A DNA stretch of 64,000 nucleotides, from positions 1 to 64,000 of the forward strand of contig JAHHGZ010000020.1 in assembly GCA_019359595.1 (NCBI GenBank). Direction: 5' to 3'. The position numbers and the translations under genes are program-made. The notes beneath the pieces were generated by a model. The model ran no database searches. It saw nothing but the letters and a program-made list of their open reading frames with translations, and was not told the origin of the DNA. This DNA comes from Cyanomargarita calcarea GSE-NOS-MK-12-04C (lineage in GTDB: Bacteria > Cyanobacteriota > Cyanobacteriia > Cyanobacteriales > Nostocaceae). This document shows, one piece after another, positions 16,136-26,190 of the stretch. Position 1 is the stretch's first letter, and each line of letters opens with the position of its first letter.

Positions 16136-16558
16136 AAGTTACCTTTTAGGGACTTGTACAAATGGCACATTGATATTAGAACTATTACATTGAATTAATT
16201 CGACTCTAACGCTTATACAGCAATGCTTATAAGCATTAATCTCAAATTTAAATATGTGCCAATTTACCTTAGATTGTGACGCTTGCTACCGTCCTAATCA
16301 ATGAAGTTATTTTTATACAGTTCCTTACCTTTCGCAACTAATGACCATTAGGAATTTATACAATCATATTGAAACAGGCCAAAAATCTGGTAATAATTAA
16401 TACTGAAGGCAAAGTATTACTATTTTTGAGAAACACTATAAAATCCCAGATTTGCACGTAGTGAAACGCAAGTACAAAATTTTGCGGCCTGTTCAGGTTC
16501 ACTACGGTCATACATTTATTTTTTGCGGATTTTAGACCAAGGCAAAAGGAGAATACCC
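16136..16558. other. divergent intergenic region
   Basis: This gap separates the small secreted protein (minus) from the multi-kinase (plus) and should hold both promoters. It is AT-rich. A strong AAGGAGA ribosome site at 16546-16552 precedes the kinase start. I see no repeat or RNA gene. Confidence 0.4.
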
Positions 16559-16564
16559 GTGGTG

Positions 16565-18295
16565 ATGTTAGCAATTTCTGGTTTTTCGGTTAATAGCAAA
16601 ATCCACGAAAGTTATAATTCTCTAGTCTACCGAGGCATTAGACAGCAAGATAACCGACCTGTCGTTCTCAAAATTTTAAAGTCAGCTTACCCAACACCTG
16701 AGTTACTCAGCCGATACAAACAGGAATTTGAGATTACCCACAAGTTACAGTTAGCAGGGATTATAAAATCTTATAGCTTAGAGAAATATCAAAATACTTT
16801 AGCGATCGCCTTTGAGGATTTTGGCGGTGAATCGTTAAAAATACTTATGGATAAACGCAGATTTACCATAGAAGAATTTTTAAAGATAGCTATCAAAATT
16901 TCTGCGGCTTTAGGTGAAATCCACGGGGCTAATATCATCCATAAGGATATTAACACAAGTAATATAGTTTTTAATCCAGCGAGTGAGGAGCTTAAAATCA
17001 TTGATTTTGGGATTTCTAGTGTTTTATCAAAAGAAAGTCCGATAATTTGTAATCCCAATATTTTAGAAGGAACGTTGGCATATATATCGCCAGAACAAAC
17101 TGGTAGAATGAATCGTTTGGTTGATTACCGTACTGATTTTTACTCGCTGGGTGTAACTTTTTACGAGTTGCTAACTCAGCAACTACCTTTCCAGACATCA
17201 GATGCAATGGAATTAGTTTATTTTCACATTGCAAAACAAGCGATCGCTCCAGAAAAAATAAATCAAACTATTCCTAAAAAGCTTGGAGAATTAATCATCA
17301 AGTTATTGTCTAAAAATGCTGATGATAGGTATAAAAGTGCGTATGGTATCGAAAAAGATTTAGAGAGTATTCTGAAAAATTTATCCGATAAAATAAATAT
17401 CAATAATGCCGTATTAGGCAGATTTGATGTTTATGATAAATTACATATTTCCCAAAAATTATACGGGAGAGAATCTGAAATTCAGACTTTAATATCAGTT
17501 TACAATCGCGTAGCTGATTCTCTAGATATTAACGCTACAAAAATAGATAACTCCCAATCCAAAAGTGAAATGGTACTAGTTTCTGGTTATTCGGGAATTG
17601 GTAAAACAGCTTTAGTACGGGAAATATATCAACCAATAACTAAATCTAGAGGCTATTTCATCTCTGGCAAATTTGACCAGTTACAGCGTCACATACCCTA
17701 TAGCTCCCTAATTCAAGCTTTGCGATCGCTAATCCAGCAGCTATTAACTGAGAGTAGCGAAACAATTGCTTCGTGGAGAGAGAAAATTTTGGCAGTTGTC
17801 GGTCAGCAAGGCAAAATTATTATTGATGTAATTAATGAAGTAGAACTTATTATTGGCAGTCAACCTGATGTTGTAATATTGGAATCTACGGAATCCCAAA
17901 ATCGTTTTAATATATTATTTTACAATTTTATCAGTGTTTTCACAACAAGTAAACAACCTCTAGTAATTTTCTTAGATGACTTACAATGGGCAGATTCGGC
18001 TTCATTGAAACTCATTAAACAGTTGATGGCAAATACTGAGAACGGATTATTATTAATAGTCGCATATCGTGACTCAGAAGTGAATGCTGCTCATCCTTTA
18101 ATGTTGACAATAGATGAAATCAAACAGACGGGGACTATTGTTAATCATATTTATTTAACACCTTTAGATTTAAATAATACTAGCCAACTAATTGCAGACA
18201 CATTTAACTGTACAACACAAAAAGCAAAGCCCTTAAATCAATCGCAAATAGCTGCACTTCAGATAGTATTTTGTGCGAACAAAAAGATGAATTAG
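16565..18295 (+). CDS. multi-sensor Ser/Thr kinase-AAA protein, N-terminal half of a disrupted gene
   Basis: This half begins ISGFSVNSKIHESYNSLVYRG and contains a Ser/Thr kinase: VVLKILK lysine, IIHKDINTSN catalytic loop (HKD instead of HRD), IIDFGIS and YISPEQTGR. It then has an AAA_16-type ATPase with Walker A SGYSGIGKTALV and Walker B LVIFLDDLQWAD. Starts at GTG 16559, GTG 16562 and ATG 16565 all follow the AAGGAGA site; ATG is chosen because the relatives begin ISG. The frame ends at 18295 just after the ATPase (SQIAALQIVFCANKKMN). Intact relatives continue here for about 190 residues (winged-helix and start of the TPR region) before the segment found in the next frame. I infer an internal deletion with a frame change near 18240-18270. 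Confidence 0.75.
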   Translation: MLAISGFSVNSKIHESYNSLVYRGIRQQDNRPVVLKILKSAYPTPELLSRYKQEFEITHKLQLAGIIKSYSLEKYQNTLAIAFEDFGGESLKILMDKRRFTIEEFLKIAIKISAALGEIHGANIIHKDINTSNIVFNPASEELKIIDFGISSVLSKESPIICNPNILEGTLAYISPEQTGRMNRLVDYRTDFYSLGVTFYELLTQQLPFQTSDAMELVYFHIAKQAIAPEKINQTIPKKLGELIIKLLSKNADDRYKSAYGIEKDLESILKNLSDKININNAVLGRFDVYDKLHISQKLYGRESEIQTLISVYNRVADSLDINATKIDNSQSKSEMVLVSGYSGIGKTALVREIYQPITKSRGYFISGKFDQLQRHIPYSSLIQALRSLIQQLLTESSETIASWREKILAVVGQQGKIIIDVINEVELIIGSQPDVVILESTESQNRFNILFYNFISVFTTSKQPLVIFLDDLQWADSASLKLIKQLMANTENGLLLIVAYRDSEVNAAHPLMLTIDEIKQTGTIVNHIYLTPLDLNNTSQLIADTFNCTTQKAKPLNQSQIAALQIVFCANKKMN

Positions 18296-21200
18296 CACGT
18301 TTAAATTTACTTGCTAGCCAAAAAGCTAAAGCCTCAGCTGCTAATCAGCTAGCCTTCAATTATTTACAAGTAGGAATTGGATTGTTATCTAGCGATCGCT
18401 GGGAAAAAGAGTACAATTTAACCTTATCATTTTACGAACAATCTGCTGAAGTTGCTTATCTGCTAGCAAACTTTCAGCAAATGGAGAATTTTATAGATGT
18501 AGTGGTGCAAAAAACTACAAATATTTTAGAGCAATTGAAAGTATATGAAGTGAAAATTCTGGCTTATATTGCTCAGAGCAAATGCATTGAAGCTCTCAAT
18601 ATCGGATTGGATTTTCTGGAATTACTGGGAGTCAAACTACCGAGAAAACACAATAAATTTGATGTTTTATTTTTATTGCTACGGGCAAAGCTGATATTCA
18701 TAAATCGACCCATTGCTAGCTTAATTGATTTACCAGCAATGTCCGACATCAAATATAAAGCAGCGATGCGTATTCTGAACAAAATTATATCTCCTGCTTA
18801 CACAGTCGCTCCAAATTTACTCTTACAAATTGTATTTACACAAATTAGCTTATCTCTCAAATTTGGCAATACTGCTGAATCTGCTTTTGCTTATGGCTCC
18901 TATGGTTTTATTCTCTGTGGTGTTGTGGGAGATATTAGATCGGGCTATCAATTAGGTCAACTAGCTTTAGATTTACTGGAGCGACTGAATGCTAGAGAAA
19001 TTAAAGCTAAGACAGAATTTATCGCACATGGTCTGATTAAACATTGGCTAGAACCTGCTCAAACTACTTTGAAATCATTGCAGGATACTTATGTTTTTGG
19101 TTTGTCAACTGGAGACTTGGAATATGCTGCTTATTCATCTCTTTTTTACTGCTTTCAAGCATTTCTGGTCGGCAAAGAGTTGACACAACTTAAGCTAGAA
19201 ATGGAGAGTTATTCTGAAGTCATGGTTCAGCTTGGGCAAGAGAGAAGTTTGTCAATGCATAAACCATTTTATCATGCAATTGTTTATTTAATAGATGGGG
19301 CAACAAATCCTCGTTGTTTCATAGATGCTGCTGATGAAGAAAAGAACAAGTTAACAAATCATCAAGGTACTACAGAACGTGCAGCAATTTATAATACATC
19401 TTTTGTGAAATTAATGCTTTGCTACCTATTTGGCGATTACACCGAAGCGATAGCAAGTGCTAAACTAGCCGAGCAGTATATAGACTCTAGTACTTCTAGT
19501 CCAGTAATTGCCAATTTTTATTTTTATGATTCTCTAGCACGTCTAGCATTGATCGTAGATAACCCAGAATTGCAATCAAAACAATTTATCCGAAAAGTAC
19601 AGTCGAACCAGAAAAAAATGCGAAGATGGGCCGATTATGCCCCAGATAATTATTTACATAAGTTTTATCTAGTAGAAGCAGAACGGTTGAGATTTTTAAA
19701 TAAATATGCCAAAGCAAAAGAATATTATAACAAAGCCATTAAACTGGCAAAAAAAAATGAGTATCTTCATGAAGAAGCATTGGCGCACGAACTAGCTGCT
19801 AAATTTTATCTCAGTCATGACTCGGAAATTGTTACCCAAGCTTATATGAGGGAAGCCTACTATTGCTATCAAAAATGGGGCGCATCGGGTAAGGTAAGAG
19901 ATTTAGAGTCAAGATATCCCAACTTATTTTCTATCAAAATCGGCGAAACAAGAAAAAATAGATTTGACACAAATAATTCTCATAGTGAAAGTAATCAACT
20001 ACTAGATATCACAACCATAATTAGAGCATCACAAGCTATTTCCGGTGAAATTATTCTAGATAAGCTATTAGCGAATCTGCTGAAAATAGTTATGGAAAAT
20101 GCCGGAGCGCAGAAAGGATATTTAATTACATCTAAGAATCAAGAATTGTTTATAGAATTGGCGATTACTGTCGAGCCAGATTGGCAAGTAATGCAACAAT
20201 ACATTTCAGTACTCAATCATCAATATTTACCAACTTCAATCATTAACTATGTAGTCAGAACTAAAGAAATAGTAGTGATTAATGATGCTCAATCTGACGA
20301 GCGTTTTCGAGATGAGTCTTACATAAATCATCAGGAAGTTAAGTCTGCTATTTGTATACCAATTATCAGTCAAAGTAGTTTAATTAGTATTATTTACTTA
20401 GAAAATAATTCAACTATTGGAGCTTTTACAGAAGACAGATTAGAAATATTAAAATTACTCTCTTATCAAGCCGCTATTTCTTTAGACAATGCACGACTTT
20501 ATGAAAAATTAGAGTCATATTCCCGTAATTTAGAGCATGAAGTAGAAAAACGAACGTGGGAATTACAACTAAAAAATGAGCAAGTCAATAAAAGCGAGCG
20601 ACAATTTCAAAATATGGCAGCAAATGTACCAGGAGTAATTTATCGGTATCTGTTACATCCTGATGGTTCAGATGCATTCGTTTATGCTAGTCCCATTTGC
20701 CAGGATATTTTTGAAGTCACACCGCAGGAATGTTTGCAGGATACAAAGATTATATGGGAAATGGTACACAAAGATGATTTATCACACTTCAAAAATTCCC
20801 TTGCTGAGTCTGCTAAAAATCTAACACCACAATCCTGGGAAGGGCGAATTCTTACATCATCAGGTAAGCTGAAGTGGATACAGAAAATTTCTCGTCCAGA
20901 GCTACAAGGGAATGGAGATATTATCTGGGATGGTGTTGCAATCGATATTAGCGAACGCAAAAAAACCGAAGTTGACATGATTGCAGCTTTAGTAAAAGAA
21001 AAGGAACTAGCCGAACTCCAGTCTCGGTTTATTTCTATGACATCTCATGAATTTTATACTCCTCTAAATATCATCAATTCCTCAGCACAATTGTTAGAGC
21101 GGTATGAATGGAATCGAGAAGAACAATTAGAGCAATTACAAGGTATTCGTCACGGGGTTAAGCAAATGACCCAATTAATAGATGGAGTATTAACTATTGC

Positions 21201-21702
21201 GAGAAGTGATGCTGCTAAACTGCAATTTAATCCCGTGAGAATAGATCTAATAGAATTTTGCCATCAAGTAATCGCAGAGATGCCAGTAGATAATGGTAAT
21301 TTACATCAAATTAAGTTAATTGTTGAAAATAATAATTGTGAGGAGAGTGGCACTGAGTGTATTGCTTCTCTAGACCCAATACTGTTGAAGTTAATGATGA
21401 GCAATTTACTTTCCAACGCTATTAAATATTCACCTCAAGGTGGTCAAATACAATTAAGGTTAAAGCCTTTAATTAACAATATTATATTTGAAGTTCAAGA
21501 CTGTGGTATTGGTATTCCTCTCAAAGAGCAATCTCAACTGTTTAGTCAGTTCTATCGAGCTAGTAATGTTGGTTCTATCCCAGGAACAGGGTTGGGTTTA
21601 GCGATTGTAAAAAAATGTGCCGATTTACATAGTGCTACTGTCACATTTGATAGTAAAGTTGGGATGGGAACTAATTTTCAAATTATTTTGCCTATACTTT
21701 GA
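18271..21702 (+). CDS. TPR-GAF-PAS-histidine kinase, C-terminal half of the disrupted multi-kinase
   Basis: The frame is open from a TTG at 18271 and reads EQKDELARLNLLASQKAKAS, a segment that lies mid-protein in trifunctional kinase/ATPase/histidine kinases. It then has helical TPR-like repeats to about residue 560, a GAF domain (about 580-760, AGAQKGYLIT...AICIPIISQSSLISIIYLEN), a coiled coil, a PAS/PAC (about 780-900) and a histidine kinase. The phospho-acceptor is SHEFYTPLNII, with Tyr replacing the usual Arg. The ATPase boxes are NLLSNAIKYSP, DCGIGIP and GTGLGLAIVKK. It lacks its own ribosome site and overlaps the previous frame by 25 nt. If translated separately it would still be a complete sensor kinase. 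Confidence 0.75.
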   Translation: MCEQKDELARLNLLASQKAKASAANQLAFNYLQVGIGLLSSDRWEKEYNLTLSFYEQSAEVAYLLANFQQMENFIDVVVQKTTNILEQLKVYEVKILAYIAQSKCIEALNIGLDFLELLGVKLPRKHNKFDVLFLLLRAKLIFINRPIASLIDLPAMSDIKYKAAMRILNKIISPAYTVAPNLLLQIVFTQISLSLKFGNTAESAFAYGSYGFILCGVVGDIRSGYQLGQLALDLLERLNAREIKAKTEFIAHGLIKHWLEPAQTTLKSLQDTYVFGLSTGDLEYAAYSSLFYCFQAFLVGKELTQLKLEMESYSEVMVQLGQERSLSMHKPFYHAIVYLIDGATNPRCFIDAADEEKNKLTNHQGTTERAAIYNTSFVKLMLCYLFGDYTEAIASAKLAEQYIDSSTSSPVIANFYFYDSLARLALIVDNPELQSKQFIRKVQSNQKKMRRWADYAPDNYLHKFYLVEAERLRFLNKYAKAKEYYNKAIKLAKKNEYLHEEALAHELAAKFYLSHDSEIVTQAYMREAYYCYQKWGASGKVRDLESRYPNLFSIKIGETRKNRFDTNNSHSESNQLLDITTIIRASQAISGEIILDKLLANLLKIVMENAGAQKGYLITSKNQELFIELAITVEPDWQVMQQYISVLNHQYLPTSIINYVVRTKEIVVINDAQSDERFRDESYINHQEVKSAICIPIISQSSLISIIYLENNSTIGAFTEDRLEILKLLSYQAAISLDNARLYEKLESYSRNLEHEVEKRTWELQLKNEQVNKSERQFQNMAANVPGVIYRYLLHPDGSDAFVYASPICQDIFEVTPQECLQDTKIIWEMVHKDDLSHFKNSLAESAKNLTPQSWEGRILTSSGKLKWIQKISRPELQGNGDIIWDGVAIDISERKKTEVDMIAALVKEKELAELQSRFISMTSHEFYTPLNIINSSAQLLERYEWNREEQLEQLQGIRHGVKQMTQLIDGVLTIARSDAAKLQFNPVRIDLIEFCHQVIAEMPVDNGNLHQIKLIVENNNCEESGTECIASLDPILLKLMMSNLLSNAIKYSPQGGQIQLRLKPLINNIIFEVQDCGIGIPLKEQSQLFSQFYRASNVGSIPGTGLGLAIVKKCADLHSATVTFDSKVGMGTNFQIILPIL

Positions 21703-21712
21703 AGACAAAATT

Positions 21713-21763
21713 ATGAAGAAAAAAATATTAGTCATTTGTTGCTCTCAAAAAAGGGATATTTGA
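21713..21763 (+). pseudogene. possible remnant of a response-regulator start
   Basis: Eleven bases after the kinase stop, an ATG opens MKKKILVICCSQKRDI and stops. KKILVI is the first strand of CheY-like receivers, and relatives of this kinase are often followed by a response regulator. The remnant is too short for certainty. Confidence 0.25.
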
Positions 21764-22368
21764 CTATAGCAAGGTAATCCAACATACCCATTCAGTTGCC
21801 TGACCATTCTTGATCGCCTAATTGGTTGCTTCATTTGGATATTAGTTCGGTGAAAAGCATCATGTCTCAACCATTGCCATTTCCTACCACTTCTTCTAAA
21901 TATTATCGGTTCTAGAAGCGCAGAAAGAAGTTTGCAGGGAAAATTTGTTTGTAGCCTTGGGAATGGCTCAGTTTTCAACAGCACCAGCTTTGAATTAGAC
22001 GAAAAGCGATTGGGATAAGTCTTACATAGAGTATCCAAATACAACAGGTTTGGTAAGTCACCACTGCTTAGACGGCAATTTGCGATGCGTAAGCGCTTGC
22101 TTGCGGGGTGAACCCTTGTGACTTGGTATCAGGAACGCTTCAACGATGCCGAGCGATCGCCCCCTTCTATGCCTATCAACATAGACTTATGAGCTTAAAT
22201 CAAGTAGGAATACTTAAAAAAATCTAATTTTTTATATACCGATGGTCTGATGAATTCAATTCTGGAATCAGAGACAATGGCAATGTAGAAACAAAGTAAG
22301 GAAGCAAAAATAAACGAAATATAGACCGAGTACTTAACTAAATTCTAATAATTTGCGAGGGAAATGAA
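21764..22368. other. 605-bp region without a convincing gene
   Basis: Frames on both strands are short and have no recognisable motifs. GAGCGATCGCCCCC and a TGCGATGCGTAAGCGCTTGC stretch at about 22080-22105 resemble intergenic repeat DNA. The 3' part is AT-rich and should hold the promoter for the pentapeptide protein gene, whose ribosome site GCGAGGG lies just before the ATG. Confidence 0.35.
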
Positions 22369-22806
22369 ATGAGAATCAAGTTTTTGACCGCTGTAGCTTT
22401 ACTCAGTACAATATCTCTGACCGCTCCCGGTTCTGTTAAAGCTGAAAACTCACCTCAAGTCCGTCGCGTAATCGAAACAAAAGAATGTTTTGGATGTGAT
22501 TTGAGAAATGCCAATTTAAAAGGTGCTCACTTAATTGGTGTTGATTTAAGAAATGCTAATTTACAAGGTGCCAACTTAGAAGGTGCCAATTTGGAAGGTG
22601 CAGATTTGACAGGAGCTAATTTGGACTCCGCAAACTTAACCAGAGCTTTTCTCAACAGTGTTAGCTTAGATAACGCCAACCTCACTAACGCGAATTTAAG
22701 CAAAGCTCATTTATACTCCAGCGACGTTAACGGTGCTACTTTGGTCGGCATTAATTTAAGTGGCACAGATGTCTTTGACACAAATATCAGCGTTGGTGGC
22801 GAATAA
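22369..22806 (+). CDS. secreted pentapeptide-repeat protein
   Basis: This 145-residue protein starts with a Sec signal peptide (FLTAVALLSTISLTAPGSVKA, cleavage near residue 25). After a short linker with two Cys (ECFGCDL), about 18 A(N/D)Lxx pentapeptide repeats fill residues 48-140, predicting a right-handed quadrilateral beta-helix in the periplasm or thylakoid lumen. Such proteins are numerous in cyanobacteria and mostly of unknown role. The gene is complete and preceded by a GAGGGAAA ribosome site. A stem-loop shared with 2172-2197 follows. Confidence 0.9.
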   Translation: MRIKFLTAVALLSTISLTAPGSVKAENSPQVRRVIETKECFGCDLRNANLKGAHLIGVDLRNANLQGANLEGANLEGADLTGANLDSANLTRAFLNSVSLDNANLTNANLSKAHLYSSDVNGATLVGINLSGTDVFDTNISVGGE

Positions 22807-22836
22807 TAAGTAATAAGTCTGACGTGAAGGTAAGAT

Positions 22837-22862
22837 CCCCGACTTCTTAAAAAAGTCGGGTA
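22837..22862 (+). terminator. stem-loop after the pentapeptide gene; dispersed hairpin
   Basis: CCCCGACTTCTT, AAA, AAGTCGGG form a strong hairpin between the convergent pentapeptide gene and pmbA. The same motif with small changes lies at 2172-2197. Confidence 0.6.
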
Positions 22863-22874
22863 TCTTGCAGCCAA

Positions 22875-24218
22875 TTACTCCTCCCCAGTAATTGATAATT
22901 CATCAACCCAGATTCTGGGACAAACTCCGGAAGGAGACAACTTAGGTTCTTTTTCCACGAAGATAATCGATTTTAGAACTTCCAGAAAATCTCCAGCAAC
23001 AGTTGCAGATTCAATGCTAGTCTTGACACCTTTGTTAACTACCCAACCATCAAACGGTAGAGAAAACGAGCCTTGCAAAGATTTGACTCCCGCATGAAGA
23101 GCCTGCAAATCATCGATGAAAATAACATTATCAGCAGTTTCTAGACTGAGTTCTTCTCCTGGGGTTGTAGCTGCAAACACATGGTAAAAATTCGGACCAA
23201 CGCTGACTTTTGCGCCAATATTCGCATTTCCAGTCGGTTGAACATTCATTCTTTTCGCAGTACCCGCACTGTGGAGAAAGTTTGCCAAAACTCCATTTTC
23301 AATCAGCGAAATCTTGCGAGTCGGAGTTCCTTCACCATCAAAAGTTTCTGCACCAACATTCGCTGGATGTAATGCATCATCGCAAACAGAAAGGAGTGGT
23401 GAGGCAATTTTCTTTCCTAAATCATCAGCAGTAGATAGACTCTGATTATCTAAAATGCTTTGAGCATTGAACAAATTAGAAAAAGCACCCAACAAACTTA
23501 AGAAAGCATCTGGAGAAAACACAACTCGATATTTACCAGTCTTAATTTTTTCATAATTCAAGTGACTGATAGTTTTATCCGCCGTTTCTTTGATACAACC
23601 ATCAATCTCAAGATTATCTAAAGCATGACTGACTCGAAATGCACCAGCACTGCGAGGTTTTTTCCCTTCTTGTTCAGTCTTGCTGTAAAGATAAATCGAC
23701 GCTAAAGAATGAGATTCAGTTCTCATCGCACCATCGCTATTGAGATAGAACCGATCAATATCTCTTTGAGATAAATTGTTATAAGGCACTCCTTCAATAG
23801 CCGGATGAGCCGCCATCAACTCTTTTTCAGCGAGTAATAAGCTATCAATAAGTTGAAAAACAGGTACTTGAGGTGCTTTCTCGCTAGATTTAATTTCCAG
23901 GGGCACAGTCGCTTCTGGACTAAAATCAGGTACGTTTTCTTTTACACCAAAGAAACTCGCTTCATAAGCCGTTTTCAAAGCTAATTCTAATCCCTTGGGA
24001 TCGACATCTGTAGTGTTGGTGACACCCATAGTCTTGTCTTCATTCCAAACACGTACAGTCACACCAGAAAGATTCGAGGCTTTAACTTGTTTCGGCTCAC
24101 CTCTATCTACTTGGACGCTAGTCGAGTCTACAGTTGAGCCGTAAATGTCAAATTTTTGGATGCCAAGTTTGCTCGCAGTTTCCTTAGCAATAGTTGCAAT
24201 TTCGTTAATGTTCGCCAT
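22875..24218 (-). CDS. pmbA: TldE/PmbA-type metalloprotease subunit
   Basis: This 447-residue protein shows the PmbA/TldE layout: DIYGSTVDSTSVQVDRGEPKQ near the start, a central SDGAMRTESHSLASIYLYSK segment, and TFDGEGTPTRKISLIENGVLANFL followed by NANIGAKVSVGPNFYHV at the end. It lacks HExxxH, as expected for the non-metal-binding subunit. With TldD, encoded just upstream on the same strand, it forms a heterodimeric protease that degrades small peptides and matures some RiPP precursors. The 102-bp spacing suggests one transcript. Confidence 0.93.
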   Translation of the reverse strand: MANINEIATIAKETASKLGIQKFDIYGSTVDSTSVQVDRGEPKQVKASNLSGVTVRVWNEDKTMGVTNTTDVDPKGLELALKTAYEASFFGVKENVPDFSPEATVPLEIKSSEKAPQVPVFQLIDSLLLAEKELMAAHPAIEGVPYNNLSQRDIDRFYLNSDGAMRTESHSLASIYLYSKTEQEGKKPRSAGAFRVSHALDNLEIDGCIKETADKTISHLNYEKIKTGKYRVVFSPDAFLSLLGAFSNLFNAQSILDNQSLSTADDLGKKIASPLLSVCDDALHPANVGAETFDGEGTPTRKISLIENGVLANFLHSAGTAKRMNVQPTGNANIGAKVSVGPNFYHVFAATTPGEELSLETADNVIFIDDLQALHAGVKSLQGSFSLPFDGWVVNKGVKTSIESATVAGDFLEVLKSIIFVEKEPKLSPSGVCPRIWVDELSITGEE

Positions 24219-24320
24219 AATTCAATTTTAGATTTGGGATTTTTATTACTTCGCATCTTCGTACCTTCGCGGTTAATCAAATATTTTTTAACAACAAAGA
24301 CAAAAGACACGAAAAATTAT

Positions 24321-25790
24321 TTAACGTCCACCAACGGTAATTGAATCAACCTTGATGTGAGGCTGCCCAACTGTGGTGTAAATGCTGCCACTTACAGAAC
24401 CGCAGAAACCGGGTGCAAGTTCTAAATCTTGGGAACACATGGAAATTTTATTCATAATTTCCTTCGCTTCACCGATTAGAATCGCTCCCTTCAGTGGCTT
24501 GGTGATTTTGCCATTTTCAATTAAATAAGCTTCGTCAACACTAAAGTTAAATTGTCCTGTAGCGCCAACACTACCACCACCCATCTTTTTACAGTAAATA
24601 CCTTTGTCAACAGAGGAGAAGATATCTTCAACGCTGTATTCCCCAGAAGCAATGTAGGTATTCCGCATCCGGCTAGCAGCAGCAAAGTTAAAACTCTGAC
24701 GACGGCCGCTTCCAGTTCTCGGGTGTCCGGTGCGAACTGAACCTGTTCTATCTGCTAAGAAATTCTTGAGAATACCTTTTTCAATTAATAGCGTTCTTTG
24801 TGCCGGCATTCCTTCGTCATCCATATCGATGGTACCGAAGGCATTTTCAGCACGGCCTTCATCCCAAGCGGTCAGGCTTTCGTGGGCAATTTTTTCGCCT
24901 TTTTTATCAGCAAAGGGAGTGGTATTTCGTTCAATTTGGGTGGTTTCCAGTAGGTGTCCGCAGGCTTCGTGGAAAATTACCCCGCCGAAATGATTTGCCA
25001 TGATGATGGGGTAATTACCTGATTCTACATAATCGGCGTAAAGCATTTTACCCGCAGATTCCGAAATTTGCTCCGCAGCTTGTTGATAATCCCAGGTTCT
25101 GAGGAAATTAGGGTCGCTAGTGTTACCATCACGCTGGCCGATGGAGGTACGGTTAGCACCATCTGCACAGAGGATGTTAAATCCTACAGATTGGGTAAGG
25201 CGAATGTCACGCGCAAAAGTACCATCACTGGCAGCAACTAAAACTTCTTGCCAATCGCGGAAATAGGCCGCGCGTCGGGATTGGACGTGGCTGGCTTTTT
25301 TATTTAGTGCATTTGTACCATCAAGGAGAACCTCCCCCATATCGCGGATAGAGCTACACAGAGGTAACCAGCCATCTTTGCCTCTTTTTGTGGCATAGTC
25401 CCGGAGCAGTTCCAGGTTGATTTCGGGGATGAAAGAGTTGGCTGTAGGTAATTGCAATCCCAGGATGGAAAGACCTTTTTCTAAAGCTGCTTTCAAACCA
25501 GAGAATGAGAGGTCATTGGTGCAAACGTAGCAGTCAGCTTTGCCTCGAAATACTCGCACTCCCGCACCAGTGGAAAGACGCGGTGTAATGCTGGTAATAG
25601 AGTCGTCTTCTGCAAGGCAGCTAATGTAGTTAACCCGCTCCAGGAAGAATTCGATAAAATCTGCACCGGCAGCGCGTCCTAGTCCCAGGAGGGTTGCCAG
25701 GGGTGCTTCCCAAGTTTCGTCGAATCGCTCTGACGTGGAGGAGTATTGCAGGCTGGGGAGTTGTTTGGATAGTAGAGTACTTGTTAGCAT
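24321..25790 (-). CDS. tldD: TldD-type metalloprotease subunit
   Basis: This 489-residue protein carries the TldD metal site HEACGHLLE at residues 274-279, flanked by HFGGVIF. The downstream [27 protein letters not shown] and [15 protein letters not shown] blocks are typical. It is slightly long at the N-terminus compared with E. coli TldD (481). It is the upstream member of the tldD-pmbA pair, and the two act together in the cytoplasm. No RiPP precursor gene is evident nearby, so the target is unknown. Confidence 0.94.
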   Translation of the reverse strand: MLTSTLLSKQLPSLQYSSTSERFDETWEAPLATLLGLGRAAGADFIEFFLERVNYISCLAEDDSITSITPRLSTGAGVRVFRGKADCYVCTNDLSFSGLKAALEKGLSILGLQLPTANSFIPEINLELLRDYATKRGKDGWLPLCSSIRDMGEVLLDGTNALNKKASHVQSRRAAYFRDWQEVLVAASDGTFARDIRLTQSVGFNILCADGANRTSIGQRDGNTSDPNFLRTWDYQQAAEQISESAGKMLYADYVESGNYPIIMANHFGGVIFHEACGHLLETTQIERNTTPFADKKGEKIAHESLTAWDEGRAENAFGTIDMDDEGMPAQRTLLIEKGILKNFLADRTGSVRTGHPRTGSGRRQSFNFAAASRMRNTYIASGEYSVEDIFSSVDKGIYCKKMGGGSVGATGQFNFSVDEAYLIENGKITKPLKGAILIGEAKEIMNKISMCSQDLELAPGFCGSVSGSIYTTVGQPHIKVDSITVGGR

Positions 25791-26190
25791 GGGGTGCTGG
25801 CGCGATAAGCTTGTAATTGAAATATGCTGGTGTATTCACTCTAACAAATCTGTAAATGCCGCAGCTGTCTACCAGAAGTACGCTTAACCGTAGCATTTAG
25901 GACTCGACCAACTCAAAATTTCAGGATAACGTTAGTCCTGAGTGAAAAAATAACCTAACTATAATTTTATTTTGCATCTCTACGGATCAAACACTGCAAA
26001 CTATATTTACCGTTACTAATTTGACATTAATCTTTTCTTCTATAACAGTCCTCTGAAGAGGACTTCAGCTATTAGACAGGGACTTTGAGTCCCTGGTCAA
26101 CCGGAGCGCAGTCGAAAACTTGGCAAATACTTAGTAAAAAATGTAGCTAAATGTCTAACTGTTGCATTCCGGTCATCCTCTGACTAGCGG
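25791..26190. other. 400-bp intergenic region with a paired-hairpin repeat
   Basis: There is no gene. At 26046-26095 lie two adjacent hairpins (AGTCCTCT/AGAGGACT and AGGGACT/AGTCCCT) joined by CAGCTATTAGAC. Variants of this unit recur at 44461-44505 (same strand) and 44658-44715 (opposite strand). The rest probably includes the tldD promoter. Confidence 0.55.

Noticed and set aside
21745-22044. 99-codon frame on the minus strand after the histidine kinase
   Set aside because: No motif, no ribosome site and unusual composition; the region looks like decayed non-coding DNA.
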